DNA of 64,000 nucleotides, from NCBI GenBank assembly GCA_016888885.1, contig CP069437.1:2596949-2660948 (forward strand), read 5' to 3'. The DNA is from Faucicola sp902506215. GTDB taxonomy: Bacteria; Pseudomonadota; Gammaproteobacteria; Pseudomonadales; Moraxellaceae. This document shows, piece after piece, positions 48,267 to 56,031 of this stretch (position 1 is its first letter; the number at the start of each line of letters is the position of its first letter). The notes beneath the pieces are model-generated. The model saw only the letters and a list, made by a program, of their open reading frames with translations, did no database searches and was not told the DNA's origin. The position numbers and the translations under genes were made by a program.

Positions 48267-48845
48267 TTGGGGCAAATTCATTATCTAACTTATGTGAGCC
48301 GGATGACGTTGAAAGCTGGCGTAACCCCTAGAACGCTGTCTGATATCATGACGGTGGCCCAGCGTGAGAACCTTGTCCATCAAATTACCGGTTTTTTGTG
48401 CTTTGGTAATGGCTATTTTTTTCAGTACATTGAAGGCGAAAAATCAGCGATTGAGAAATTATTTGGTAACATTCAGCGTGATGGGCGCAACCGCGATGTC
48501 ACGCTCAAGTCTAAAGGGGTGATCGAACAACGGCTGTTTCAAGATTGGCAAATGTTGATGGTCAATATCAATAACCCAGAAACGCATGAAGATGTTATCA
48601 ATGCGTTTTTACCTGTATTGCCAGCTGGGTCAAAAGCGGCAGCGGCTGATAAGTTTGTTGAGGTCATGCGGTCACACTACCATCGTCGTAGCTTGGTGGA
48701 TTTTCAAAGCTATTCTCTCAAAAATGTCAGTTATTATGGGGTCAATCTGCGCGGATTGCTCAAAGTGCATCAGCATTTTTTATTGGTTCAAAGCATTTTA
48801 TTGGTATTGATTTTTATTAGTTTTAGCCTATTTTGGGGGCTTTAG
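48267..48845 (+). CDS. BLUF-domain blue-light sensor with C-terminal membrane helix
   Basis: A 192-residue protein. Residues 4-95 are a BLUF domain that binds FAD: Tyr 9 (LTYVS), Asn 35 (RENLVHQITG), Gln 53 (FFQYIEG) and the Trp near 93 (DWQM) are the residues of the light-driven hydrogen-bond switch. Unusually, residues about 168-190 form a strongly hydrophobic helix ending at the C-terminus, so the sensor may be anchored to the membrane. The start is TTG 48267 with GAGG 6 bases upstream; no ATG precedes the domain. No output domain such as EAL or GGDEF is present. BLUF-only proteins in Acinetobacter control motility and biofilm. Confidence 0.88.
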   Translation: MGQIHYLTYVSRMTLKAGVTPRTLSDIMTVAQRENLVHQITGFLCFGNGYFFQYIEGEKSAIEKLFGNIQRDGRNRDVTLKSKGVIEQRLFQDWQMLMVNINNPETHEDVINAFLPVLPAGSKAAAADKFVEVMRSHYHRRSLVDFQSYSLKNVSYYGVNLRGLLKVHQHFLLVQSILLVLIFISFSLFWGL

Positions 48846-48903
48846 CATCGAGAAATCTGTAGCATCGAGAAATAGGTTATCCGCTATTGAATATTGACCC
48901 CGC

Positions 48904-49470
48904 TTAGCGAAAATCACACGCCGCTACATGGTCATTCACCATACCGACTGCTTGCATAAACGCATAGCAAATCGTCGAGCCCACAAATTTAAACCCGTCT
49001 TTTTTGAGCGCTTTTGACATGTTATCTGAACATTCAGTGTTGGTGGGGATATCAGCAAAGGTTTTTGGGTGGTTATCCTGTGGTAGTTTTGCCAAGCCAC
49101 TGGGCGACAAGTCCCAAAGGTAATCGCTAAAAGATTGCGTTTGGGTAATTTTTAGATAGCATTTGGCATTGTTGATGATGGCTTTGATTTTACCGCGGTG
49201 GCGAATAATGCCCGCATCGGTCATGAGACTATCGACCATGTCATCATCAAACTGCGCGATCATTGCAGGGTCAAAATCAGCAAATACTTGGTAATAACGC
49301 TCGCGTTTTTTGAGGATGGTAATCCAGCTGAGTCCCGCTTGCATACCTTCTAAACACAACATGGCAAATAGATGACGGTCATCATAACTGGGCTTTCCCC
49401 ATTCATTGTCGTGGTAAGCTTGATAAAGTGGGTCCGTGCCGCACCATTCACAGCGGTTATAGGCTTTCAT
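48904..49470 (-). CDS. tag: DNA-3-methyladenine glycosylase I (Tag)
   Basis: A 188-residue base-excision repair enzyme that removes 3-methyladenine from alkylated DNA. RCEWCGTDPLYQAYHDNEWG at the N-terminus holds a zinc cysteine and the catalytic-site residues. LCLEGMQAGLSWITILKKRE carries the helix-hairpin-helix region. FKFVGSTICYAFMQAVGMVNDH near the end has the remaining zinc ligands. Two in-frame ATG codons exist (49470 and 49482); the shorter is preferred because GAG...AGG precedes it, but this is uncertain. It stands alone, convergent with the BLUF gene. Confidence 0.94.
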   Translation of the reverse strand: MKAYNRCEWCGTDPLYQAYHDNEWGKPSYDDRHLFAMLCLEGMQAGLSWITILKKRERYYQVFADFDPAMIAQFDDDMVDSLMTDAGIIRHRGKIKAIINNAKCYLKITQTQSFSDYLWDLSPSGLAKLPQDNHPKTFADIPTNTECSDNMSKALKKDGFKFVGSTICYAFMQAVGMVNDHVAACDFR

Positions 49471-49530
49471 CCTAGGTCTCATGGTATTGAAAATTTTAGT
49501 ATTGAAAATTTTATTATAACCGCCTTGGGC

Positions 49531-49561
49531 AAAAAAAACGCCAGCATTTGCCAGCGTTTTT
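49531..49561 (-). terminator. Terminator after the MFS symporter gene
   Basis: The arms AAAAACGC and GCGTTTTT surround a 12-base middle; on the minus strand it is followed by TTT. It lies 38 bases beyond the symporter stop and before tag. Confidence 0.6.
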
Positions 49562-49598
49562 GAGGTATCAGTTTTTAGTCTATCCTTTAATCTATGTT

Positions 49599-50945
49599 CT
49601 AATCCATCAAATCGATATTTTTGGTTTCTTTAATTGAGAATAACGCGATGAGAGAAATCAAACCGTTAATCACAATATATATAGCCACACCTTTCATGCC
49701 ATATTGCTCATTGATTTTGATGGCATAAATCGCAGGAATCGAGGCACCCACAATCGCCGCTAGATTGTAAGCCAGTGACGCACCTGAATACCGTACTTCG
49801 GTGGGGAACAGCTCTGGTAATAGCGCTGCCATTGGACCAAATGACATACCCATACATGCCATACCCAAAATGAGGAAAATAAATACAGTCGTTGGTGTGC
49901 CATTGCTGAGCAGCATTGGCATAAAGTAGGCAAACACCATACATAATATAGTCACGCCAATCAGCCATTTTTTACGACCGATTTTGTCAGCGCCAATCCC
50001 TGAGATACTGGTAAAAATACCAAACACAATCGCAGCGACCAATAAAAAGCCAGTAAAGGTATTTGGGGCAATACCTAACCCTGTTGGAAAGCCAAAAGAA
50101 GATATTTTTGCCGGGCTTTTTGAATAGGCTTGTACGAAGGCAGTCATGATATAAAAAATCACATAAGTCATTGACATCAAAAATGTGCCTTGCACCAGCG
50201 GACGCCAATATTGGGTAATGACTTTTGACACAGGGGCATTAACTTTTTTGCCTTCGGCTTCAGCAGTAAGGAATACATGGCTTTCATGCAGGCTTAAACG
50301 TACCCAAAGACCCACACCTACAAGCACGATTGAAATAAGAAACGGGATGCGCCATGCCCACTCGACCAAGGCATCTTTTCCTAAAAAATAACTGAGTAAA
50401 AAGAACACTAAATTAGCTAAAAATAACCCAATCGGCGCGCCTAACTGCGGGAAAGTACCATACCAAGCACGTTTGCCTTCTGGCGCATTTTCGGTGGCGA
50501 CCAAGGCAGCACCGCCCCATTCACCGCCAAGCCCAATCCCTTGACCCACACGAAGTAAACATAACAATAATGGGGCAATGACGCCTACTTGGGCATAAGT
50601 CGGTAGCAAACCAATCGCTACGGTTGACAAACCCATCGTGAGCAGAGACGCCACCAAGGTTTTTTTACGACCGAGTTTATCACCAAAGTGACCAAATAAC
50701 GCTGAACCGAAAGGGCGGGCAATAAATGCCAATGCCAACGTCGAAAGCGAGTAAAGCATCGCCGCTTTTTCATCGGTTTTATCAAAAAACTGGGTATTAA
50801 AAATCAATACCGCCGCAGCGGCATAAATATAATAATCATAAAACTCAATAGCCGTACCAATCATGGATGCCACGGCGACCTTCTTTGGGTCATTGCGTAG
50901 CGCGATATTGTGATGATCAGGGTGCGCGGTTGCAGCGGTCGTCAT
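49599..50945 (-). CDS. MFS metabolite:H+ symporter (MHS family, ProP/ShiA-like)
   Basis: A 448-residue inner-membrane carrier with 12 predicted helices. GTAIEFYDYYIYAAAAVL in helix 1 and the loop FGHFGDKLGRKKTLV between helices 2 and 3 are the MHS signatures. LRVGQGIGLGGEWGGAALV is the helix-4 motif. MHS carriers import dicarboxylates, shikimate, betaine or proline; the substrate cannot be read here. ATG 50945 has GGAGG 8 bases upstream; the frame extends to 51023 but without support. A 211-base gap separates it from the divergent rhodanese-McrBC operon. Confidence 0.92.
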   Translation of the reverse strand: MTTAATAHPDHHNIALRNDPKKVAVASMIGTAIEFYDYYIYAAAAVLIFNTQFFDKTDEKAAMLYSLSTLALAFIARPFGSALFGHFGDKLGRKKTLVASLLTMGLSTVAIGLLPTYAQVGVIAPLLLCLLRVGQGIGLGGEWGGAALVATENAPEGKRAWYGTFPQLGAPIGLFLANLVFFLLSYFLGKDALVEWAWRIPFLISIVLVGVGLWVRLSLHESHVFLTAEAEGKKVNAPVSKVITQYWRPLVQGTFLMSMTYVIFYIMTAFVQAYSKSPAKISSFGFPTGLGIAPNTFTGFLLVAAIVFGIFTSISGIGADKIGRKKWLIGVTILCMVFAYFMPMLLSNGTPTTVFIFLILGMACMGMSFGPMAALLPELFPTEVRYSGASLAYNLAAIVGASIPAIYAIKINEQYGMKGVAIYIVINGLISLIALFSIKETKNIDLMD

Positions 50946-51156
50946 GATGTCATCCCTCCTTAGATAATAAAAGTTTAAGTGAAAATTAAGATACATAAAA
51001 TATTGGAATGAATTATAAATCATAATTTGTCATCAACTTGATAAAAATAGTTAAATTGATGCAAAAATTTGGTTATTAATCGCTGATTTGATAAATTTCG
51101 TCAGCTTATCCATAATAAGCCATCACAAAATAGACATTAAAAATTAAGAGGTAACC

Positions 51157-51471
51157 ATGATTCGTGAGCTAGCCATTACCGATTTTTTTGCCACGGCAAA
51201 CGATACCGTTTGGGATGTGCGGGATAGTAAAGCATTTGCGCAAGGACATATTGAGTGTGCCAAAAACCAACCCTTGGATACGCTGACGGCAGAGTTATTG
51301 GCAACCACGGATGGCACTGTCTATGTGCTGTGCGGTGGTGGCAGCAAAGCCGCCAAAGCTGTCGCTTTGCTCAATGAGATTGACCCAAAGCGGGACATCG
51401 TCCATTTGACGGGTGGTACGCGTGCGGCAAAAGCGGCAGGTATGACTATCGTGAGTGATAATCTGTCATGA
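51157..51471 (+). CDS. Single-domain rhodanese-like protein, first gene of an McrBC operon
   Basis: A 104-residue rhodanese-fold protein: VWDVRDSKAFAQGHIECAKN is the CH2A-like front motif, and VYVLCGGGSKAAKAVALL is the active loop with the sulphur-accepting Cys 59. It is catalytically competent by sequence and would carry a persulphide. AGAGGT precedes the ATG. Its last bases overlap the McrB-like start (ATGA), and McrC follows with a second ATGA overlap, so the three are translated together. A rhodanese in an McrBC operon is not a classical component. It may be a chance neighbour, or it may supply sulphur or redox control to the restriction system. Confidence 0.85.
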   Translation: MIRELAITDFFATANDTVWDVRDSKAFAQGHIECAKNQPLDTLTAELLATTDGTVYVLCGGGSKAAKAVALLNEIDPKRDIVHLTGGTRAAKAAGMTIVSDNLS

Positions 51472-52760
51472 GTGAGCGGCCAAAAAATATCATCTATACG
51501 GGCGTAGCAGGGACAGGCAAAACCTACCGACTGCAACAAATCGCCAAACAATATACCGAGTTTTTGCCTACCGCCACACAAGACGATTTACTCAAAAATC
51601 TGGTCGAGCCGTTAAGCTGGCGAGAGGTGATTTGTTTGGTGTTGTTGGATGAAAAACAAAAAGGTAAAAGTTTGCTAAAAGTACCTGAATTGGTGCAATC
51701 GGCTATTTTTTTAGCGAAAGCGAGTTTAAAAGATAGAAAAGAAAATTTAAATCAAACGGTTTGGGGAACGCTACAACAATTTAGTAATCCCAATTCTTTG
51801 ACGGTTAAATACAATAGCCGAGCCAGTCAAGCTTTTTTTGATAAAGACGAATCAAGTAACTGGTTTTTACTGCCCGAAAGTTTGCCGTTGTTAAGCGATT
51901 TACAAAACAAACTTGATGATTATCAAGCGGCGATTCACAGCCAGTTTCAGCCCAACTATTTACAGCCAAAGCTAGAACGCTTTAGTTTTGTCAGTTTTCA
52001 TCAAGCGTATGGGTATGAAGAATTTGTCGAAGGCATTCGTCCCCACATCGCGGACAATGGACAAATGAGCTATCGCGTTGAGTCAGGGGCATTTCTTAGA
52101 CTGTGTCAACAAGCCAAACATGACCCTAGTCACCGTTATGCCATGTTGATTGATGAAATCAACCGCGCCAATGTCGCCCGCGTGTTTGGGGAGTTGATGA
52201 GTTTGATTGAACCGACCAAACGCGCAGGACAGACAGATAGCCTGTCGGTGAATTTGGCGTATTCGCGTCAGCCATTTAGCGTGCCTAGCAATGTCGATAT
52301 CTACGCCACCATGAACAGCCAAGATCATTCATTGTCGCCGCTCGATATGGCATTTCGCCGCCGTTTTGAATTTATTGAATGTCAACCACAGCCACAGTTA
52401 TTGGGTAAAGTCATGGCAAATGGGATTGAGATTGATTTAGCCAAATTGTTGACCGCATTGAATGAAAGAATCTCGCAAAATTTGGCAAAAGACAGCCAGT
52501 TAGGGCATAGTTTTTTGTGGGGTATTGATTCGCTGCACGCGTTAAGCGCTGCGTTTAGCCAATCCATCATCCCACAAGTGGCACAAGCCTGCCAGCACCA
52601 TGGACAAATCTTGCAAGCAATCTTTGGGCAAACCTTTATTAGGCTGATTGATAACAAAAAAGCAACGGGATTTATGGCGCAGCAAGCGGGGTTTGACATC
52701 TATACCCAGGCGCTTGATGACCCAAATAGCTATCTTGCAATCTATCAAAGCGCCTCATGA
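51468..52760 (+). CDS. mcrB: McrB-like AAA+ GTPase/ATPase subunit
   Basis: A 430-residue AAA+ motor protein of the McrB family. Walker A GVAGTGKT is at residues 12-19. SFHQAYGYEEFVEGIRP is the family's conserved stretch. AMLIDEINRANVARVFGEL is Walker B and following helix (near 225), and MNSQDHSLSPLDMAFRRRFEF carries sensor and arginine-finger residues. McrB uses nucleotide hydrolysis (GTP in E. coli) to translocate DNA and activate McrC. The E. coli protein begins with a methylcytosine-recognition domain of about 160 residues. Here the motor domain starts at residue 5, so target recognition must lie elsewhere. The start overlaps the rhodanese gene. Confidence 0.88.
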   Translation: MSERPKNIIYTGVAGTGKTYRLQQIAKQYTEFLPTATQDDLLKNLVEPLSWREVICLVLLDEKQKGKSLLKVPELVQSAIFLAKASLKDRKENLNQTVWGTLQQFSNPNSLTVKYNSRASQAFFDKDESSNWFLLPESLPLLSDLQNKLDDYQAAIHSQFQPNYLQPKLERFSFVSFHQAYGYEEFVEGIRPHIADNGQMSYRVESGAFLRLCQQAKHDPSHRYAMLIDEINRANVARVFGELMSLIEPTKRAGQTDSLSVNLAYSRQPFSVPSNVDIYATMNSQDHSLSPLDMAFRRRFEFIECQPQPQLLGKVMANGIEIDLAKLLTALNERISQNLAKDSQLGHSFLWGIDSLHALSAAFSQSIIPQVAQACQHHGQILQAIFGQTFIRLIDNKKATGFMAQQAGFDIYTQALDDPNSYLAIYQSAS

Positions 52761-53980
52761 AAGCCATCATCACGTTTGAACATAGTTACCTGACAGCGGC
52801 AGATTTTGATGATGGGCAAGATTTTGACTGGCTTATCGAGCAAAATTTTGACGTATTTCGCATTGAGCGTAAACAGCAGCGGTGGCAACTCAAAGTGCGC
52901 CACTATATCGGTGTGATTGGGTTGCCCAGTGGCGGGCAAGTGGAGATTTTGCCAAAACTTGCACAAGCCCACATTACCCATGCTGATGAAGTTACCCAAA
53001 CCCGTCAATGGGTGCAACAGATGCTGACAGCGGTATGGCAAGCCTTATTGCCCAAGTCGTTAGCCAATCTAGCCAATCAACTACTCATCAATCCTGCAGC
53101 CAGCAATCCTCCACCCAGCAATCATTCACTGTCGCTTAGCGAGTGGCTGCAAGCGTATTTTTGGCAGGGATTTGCGCAGTACGTGCCCAATCAGCAGTAT
53201 CAGCAATTTGAGCAAAATCAGCCCTATCTGCAGGGTAAATTACTAATCAAAGAGCAATTGCAGCATAACTTCCACCAGCCGCATAAGTTTTATCATCAGA
53301 CTGAAAATTTTGTGATGGATACCGCTGGCAATCGCTTGGTAAAAACCACCATCGAGCGAGTGATAGGCAGCATGGCTATGCCATTACCGCCGCAGTGGCA
53401 GGCAGTGGCTACCGTTGCCAAAGACTTATACGACAGCTTATTTTCTCAAGCGCTACAAGAGTTGACCGCGTTGCCGAGTCTGACTGCCCAGCGTAATTAT
53501 ACTTTTATCAGCTTTTGTTATGCACTGCTGACGCTACAACAAGCGAGTAGTCAAGGGCAGTTTTTGACCCCAACTTGGCTGGTGAATATGCCATTTGCCT
53601 TTGAAAAATGGGTGGGCAGGAAAATTCAAGAACAATTTGTAGGGCAGAATTTTGAGCTAGTTGAGCAAAAAAGACAGCCATTGACCGTGCAGCAAGGATT
53701 AACCATCAAACCCGATATTTGGCTAAAGTCTGCCGATAAACTCATTATCGCTGATATAAAATGGAAAAAAACTGCTACTTTCAACGACATAAGCTTGGCA
53801 GACATGTACCAACTACTTACCTACGCCAGTGAATTTGATGCCGATGAAGCTTGGCTGATTATCCCAACACTAAGCACGCAGTTAATGGCACAGCAGATTG
53901 AATTTTGCCAACCCAAAAAAACCCGATTTTATCTGATGCCTTTTGCGGTGACACAAGGGTGTTTAAACCTTTTTCATTAA
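52757..53980 (+). CDS. mcrC: McrC-like nuclease subunit
   Basis: A 407-residue partner of McrB. The N-terminal beta-rich part (LKVRHYIGVIGLPSGGQVEILPKL) is the McrC interaction domain. The C-terminal half carries a PD-(D/E)xK nuclease core: IKPDIW near residue 319 and IIADIKWKK near 333, followed by DMYQLLTYA, as in McrC proteins. It would cut DNA when stimulated by McrB. The start overlaps the mcrB stop (ATGA). A short Ser/Pro/Asn-rich linker (about residues 113-125) and a Gln-rich stretch may be flexible. With the preceding genes it forms a three-gene operon. Confidence 0.88.
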   Translation: MKAIITFEHSYLTAADFDDGQDFDWLIEQNFDVFRIERKQQRWQLKVRHYIGVIGLPSGGQVEILPKLAQAHITHADEVTQTRQWVQQMLTAVWQALLPKSLANLANQLLINPAASNPPPSNHSLSLSEWLQAYFWQGFAQYVPNQQYQQFEQNQPYLQGKLLIKEQLQHNFHQPHKFYHQTENFVMDTAGNRLVKTTIERVIGSMAMPLPPQWQAVATVAKDLYDSLFSQALQELTALPSLTAQRNYTFISFCYALLTLQQASSQGQFLTPTWLVNMPFAFEKWVGRKIQEQFVGQNFELVEQKRQPLTVQQGLTIKPDIWLKSADKLIIADIKWKKTATFNDISLADMYQLLTYASEFDADEAWLIIPTLSTQLMAQQIEFCQPKKTRFYLMPFAVTQGCLNLFH

Positions 53981-54114
53981 AATTATTCAAAAAAAGCGCT
54001 GATTTGTTTTATTTTATCAATGAGAAAGGTGAGAATTAACAACTTTTCTAACCACCAAAACTTGGTAGAATAACCGCATATAACTTTGAAAATGACCAAA
54101 AAACAGGAAGAATT

Positions 54115-55485
54115 ATGAGCAAACATTATGATTATATCGCGATCGGTGGTGGGTCAGGGGGTATTGCATCTATCAACCGTGCTGCCAGCTATGGTAAAAA
54201 ATGTGCCTTGATTGAAGCCAAACAGCTAGGCGGTACTTGCGTCAATGTTGGCTGTGTGCCCAAAAAAGTGATGTGGTATGGCGCCAATATGGCAGCGGCG
54301 ATAAATCATTATGCGCCTGACTATGGCTTTGATTTGGATGTTAAACAATTTGACTTTGCCAAATTGGTACAAAGTCGCCAAGCTTATATCAGCCGTATTC
54401 ATCAGTCGTACAACAATGGCCTCAAAAATAACCAAGTCGATGTAATTCATGGTTTTGCCAAATTTGCCGATAAGCATACGGTTGAGGTGTATAAAAATGA
54501 CGGCACAATAGAGACCATTACCGCTGACCATGTTTTACTAGCAATGGGCGGTCGACCTGTTCGCCCAGCCATTGAAGGGGCAGAGTTGGGTATTGACTCG
54601 GATGGTTTTTTTGAATTGACCGAATTACCACCACGGGTAGCGATTGTGGGGTCAGGCTATATCGGTGTTGAGATTGCAGGGGTGATGAATGCATTGGGCT
54701 CAAAAACCCATTTGATTGTGCGTAGCAAGCGGGTGCTTAAAAACTTTGATGCCGACATTGTCGCCACGCTCACCCATATCATGCACGATGATGGTATTGA
54801 ATTTCATTATGGATTGCTGCCACAACAAATACGCAAAAACCAAGATGGCTCATTGAGCATTGAATTGTCAAATAATGAGACCTTGACGGTGGATTGTTTG
54901 ATTTGGGCAACGGGTCGCGCGCCTGCAACCGATACCATCAATCTTGATAAAGCGGGCGTTGAAGTCAATGAGCAAGGCTTTGTTAAAGTCGATGCCTATC
55001 AAAATACCAATGTCGAAGGTATCTATGCCGTCGGCGACATCATCGAACATGGTATTCAATTGACCCCAGTGGCGGTGGCAGCAGGTCGCAGACTATCTGA
55101 GCGTTTGTTTAACAACAAACCCAATGAGCATTTGGACTATAATCTAGTGCCGAGCGTGATTTTTAGCCACCCACCGATTGGTACGGTGGGGCTCAGTGAA
55201 GAAGAGGCGGTCAAAGGCTATGGCATCAATGCGGTTAAAGTCTATAAATCCAGTTTTACCCCGATGTATAGTGCTGTGACCAAGCACCGTGAGCCGTGTC
55301 ACATGAAGCTGATTTGTGTGGGTGAGGAAGAAAAAGTGGTGGGCTTGCATGGCGTAGGTTTTGGCGTCGATGAGATGATTCAAGGTTTTGCTGTGGCTAT
55401 CAAGATGGGCGCAACCAAACGTGACTTTGATGACACGGTGGCGATTCATCCGACTGGCTCAGAAGAGTTTGTCACCATGCGCTAG
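54115..55485 (+). CDS. gor: Glutathione-disulfide reductase Gor
   Basis: A 456-residue FAD-dependent reductase that regenerates glutathione with NADPH. The N-terminal FAD loop IGGGSGGIASINRA, the redox pair GGTCVNVGCVPKK (Cys 42 and Cys 47), the NADPH-binding VGSGYIGVEIAGVM with Arg residues after (RSKRVL), GDI near residue 305, and the C-terminal catalytic AIHPTGSEEFVTMR are all present. This is the plan of Gor rather than of lipoamide dehydrogenase. A dyad ACCAA-AAC-TTGGT lies about 50 bases upstream and could be an operator. A strong terminator follows. Confidence 0.95.
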   Translation: MSKHYDYIAIGGGSGGIASINRAASYGKKCALIEAKQLGGTCVNVGCVPKKVMWYGANMAAAINHYAPDYGFDLDVKQFDFAKLVQSRQAYISRIHQSYNNGLKNNQVDVIHGFAKFADKHTVEVYKNDGTIETITADHVLLAMGGRPVRPAIEGAELGIDSDGFFELTELPPRVAIVGSGYIGVEIAGVMNALGSKTHLIVRSKRVLKNFDADIVATLTHIMHDDGIEFHYGLLPQQIRKNQDGSLSIELSNNETLTVDCLIWATGRAPATDTINLDKAGVEVNEQGFVKVDAYQNTNVEGIYAVGDIIEHGIQLTPVAVAAGRRLSERLFNNKPNEHLDYNLVPSVIFSHPPIGTVGLSEEEAVKGYGINAVKVYKSSFTPMYSAVTKHREPCHMKLICVGEEEKVVGLHGVGFGVDEMIQGFAVAIKMGATKRDFDDTVAIHPTGSEEFVTMR

Positions 55486-55500
55486 GCGGATTTTTAGGGT

Positions 55501-55535
55501 AAAAAAGCGGACTTAATCATAAGCCCGCTTTTTTT
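55501..55535 (+). terminator. Bidirectional terminator after gor
   Basis: GCGG-A-CTTA, loop ATCA, TAAG-C-CCGC, with A-run and T-run flanks, 15 bases after the gor stop. Confidence 0.85.
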
Positions 55536-55577
55536 ATAGTTGTTTTTATAGTTTTTTAATGACCGCTTATTGAAAAA

Positions 55578-55869
55578 TCACATATCCACTTTGAGCCTAT
55601 CCCAATACTGCTGATATAGCGCCATTATCTCATCGCCTACGTCTTCACGAAACATGGCATGTTTTAGCAAATCAACTGGCGGATACACAATCGGATTGTT
55701 AGCAAGCTCAGGCGGCATTTCTTTTTTCGCCGCCTCATTGGGCGAGCCGTAGCCGATTTCTTCGCTAATCATGGCAGCGTATTTGGGTCGCAAGATAAAA
55801 TCGATAACTTTTTGGCGTTGTCGTCGTTTTTGGCATTTTTGGGGATGACCATGTTATCCATTCACAGTC
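55578..55869 (-). pseudogene. Decayed 3' fragment of a PotD-like polyamine-binding protein gene
   Basis: The intact minus-strand frame 55793-55578 encodes a typical PotD C-terminus (KYAAMISEEIGYGSPNEAA, ANNPIVYPP, DVGDEIMALYQQYWDRLK). Upstream, homology continues in a different frame as DNMVIPKNAKNDDNAKK, so a one-base deletion lies near 55807. Just before it, CTG-TGA-ATG-GAT stands where the family has Leu/Phe-Trp-Met-Asp, indicating a Trp-to-stop change. Nothing resembling the remaining roughly 260 residues is found further up. PotD is the periplasmic spermidine/putrescine-binding subunit of an ABC importer; no potABC genes lie nearby, so this is a dead relic. Confidence 0.85.
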
Positions 55870-56031
55870 GATAATAAGGGGTTGATTTGGCACAAATAAG
55901 CAACGTAACTTTTTACCAAAGCCATTAAAATAGCAAGCTTAAATGACTTTTATATGATGATAATTTAGCCAGTGACCGATTGAACATTTAGCTATTGAAT
56001 ATTTACCTATTGAAGATTTAAGAGACACGCC

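Noticed and set aside
54040..54070. ACCAA-AAC-TTGGT dyad upstream of gor, with a similar string near 45052, as a shared operator
   Set aside because: The second copy is imperfect and lies upstream of an unrelated gene; chance resemblance is likely.
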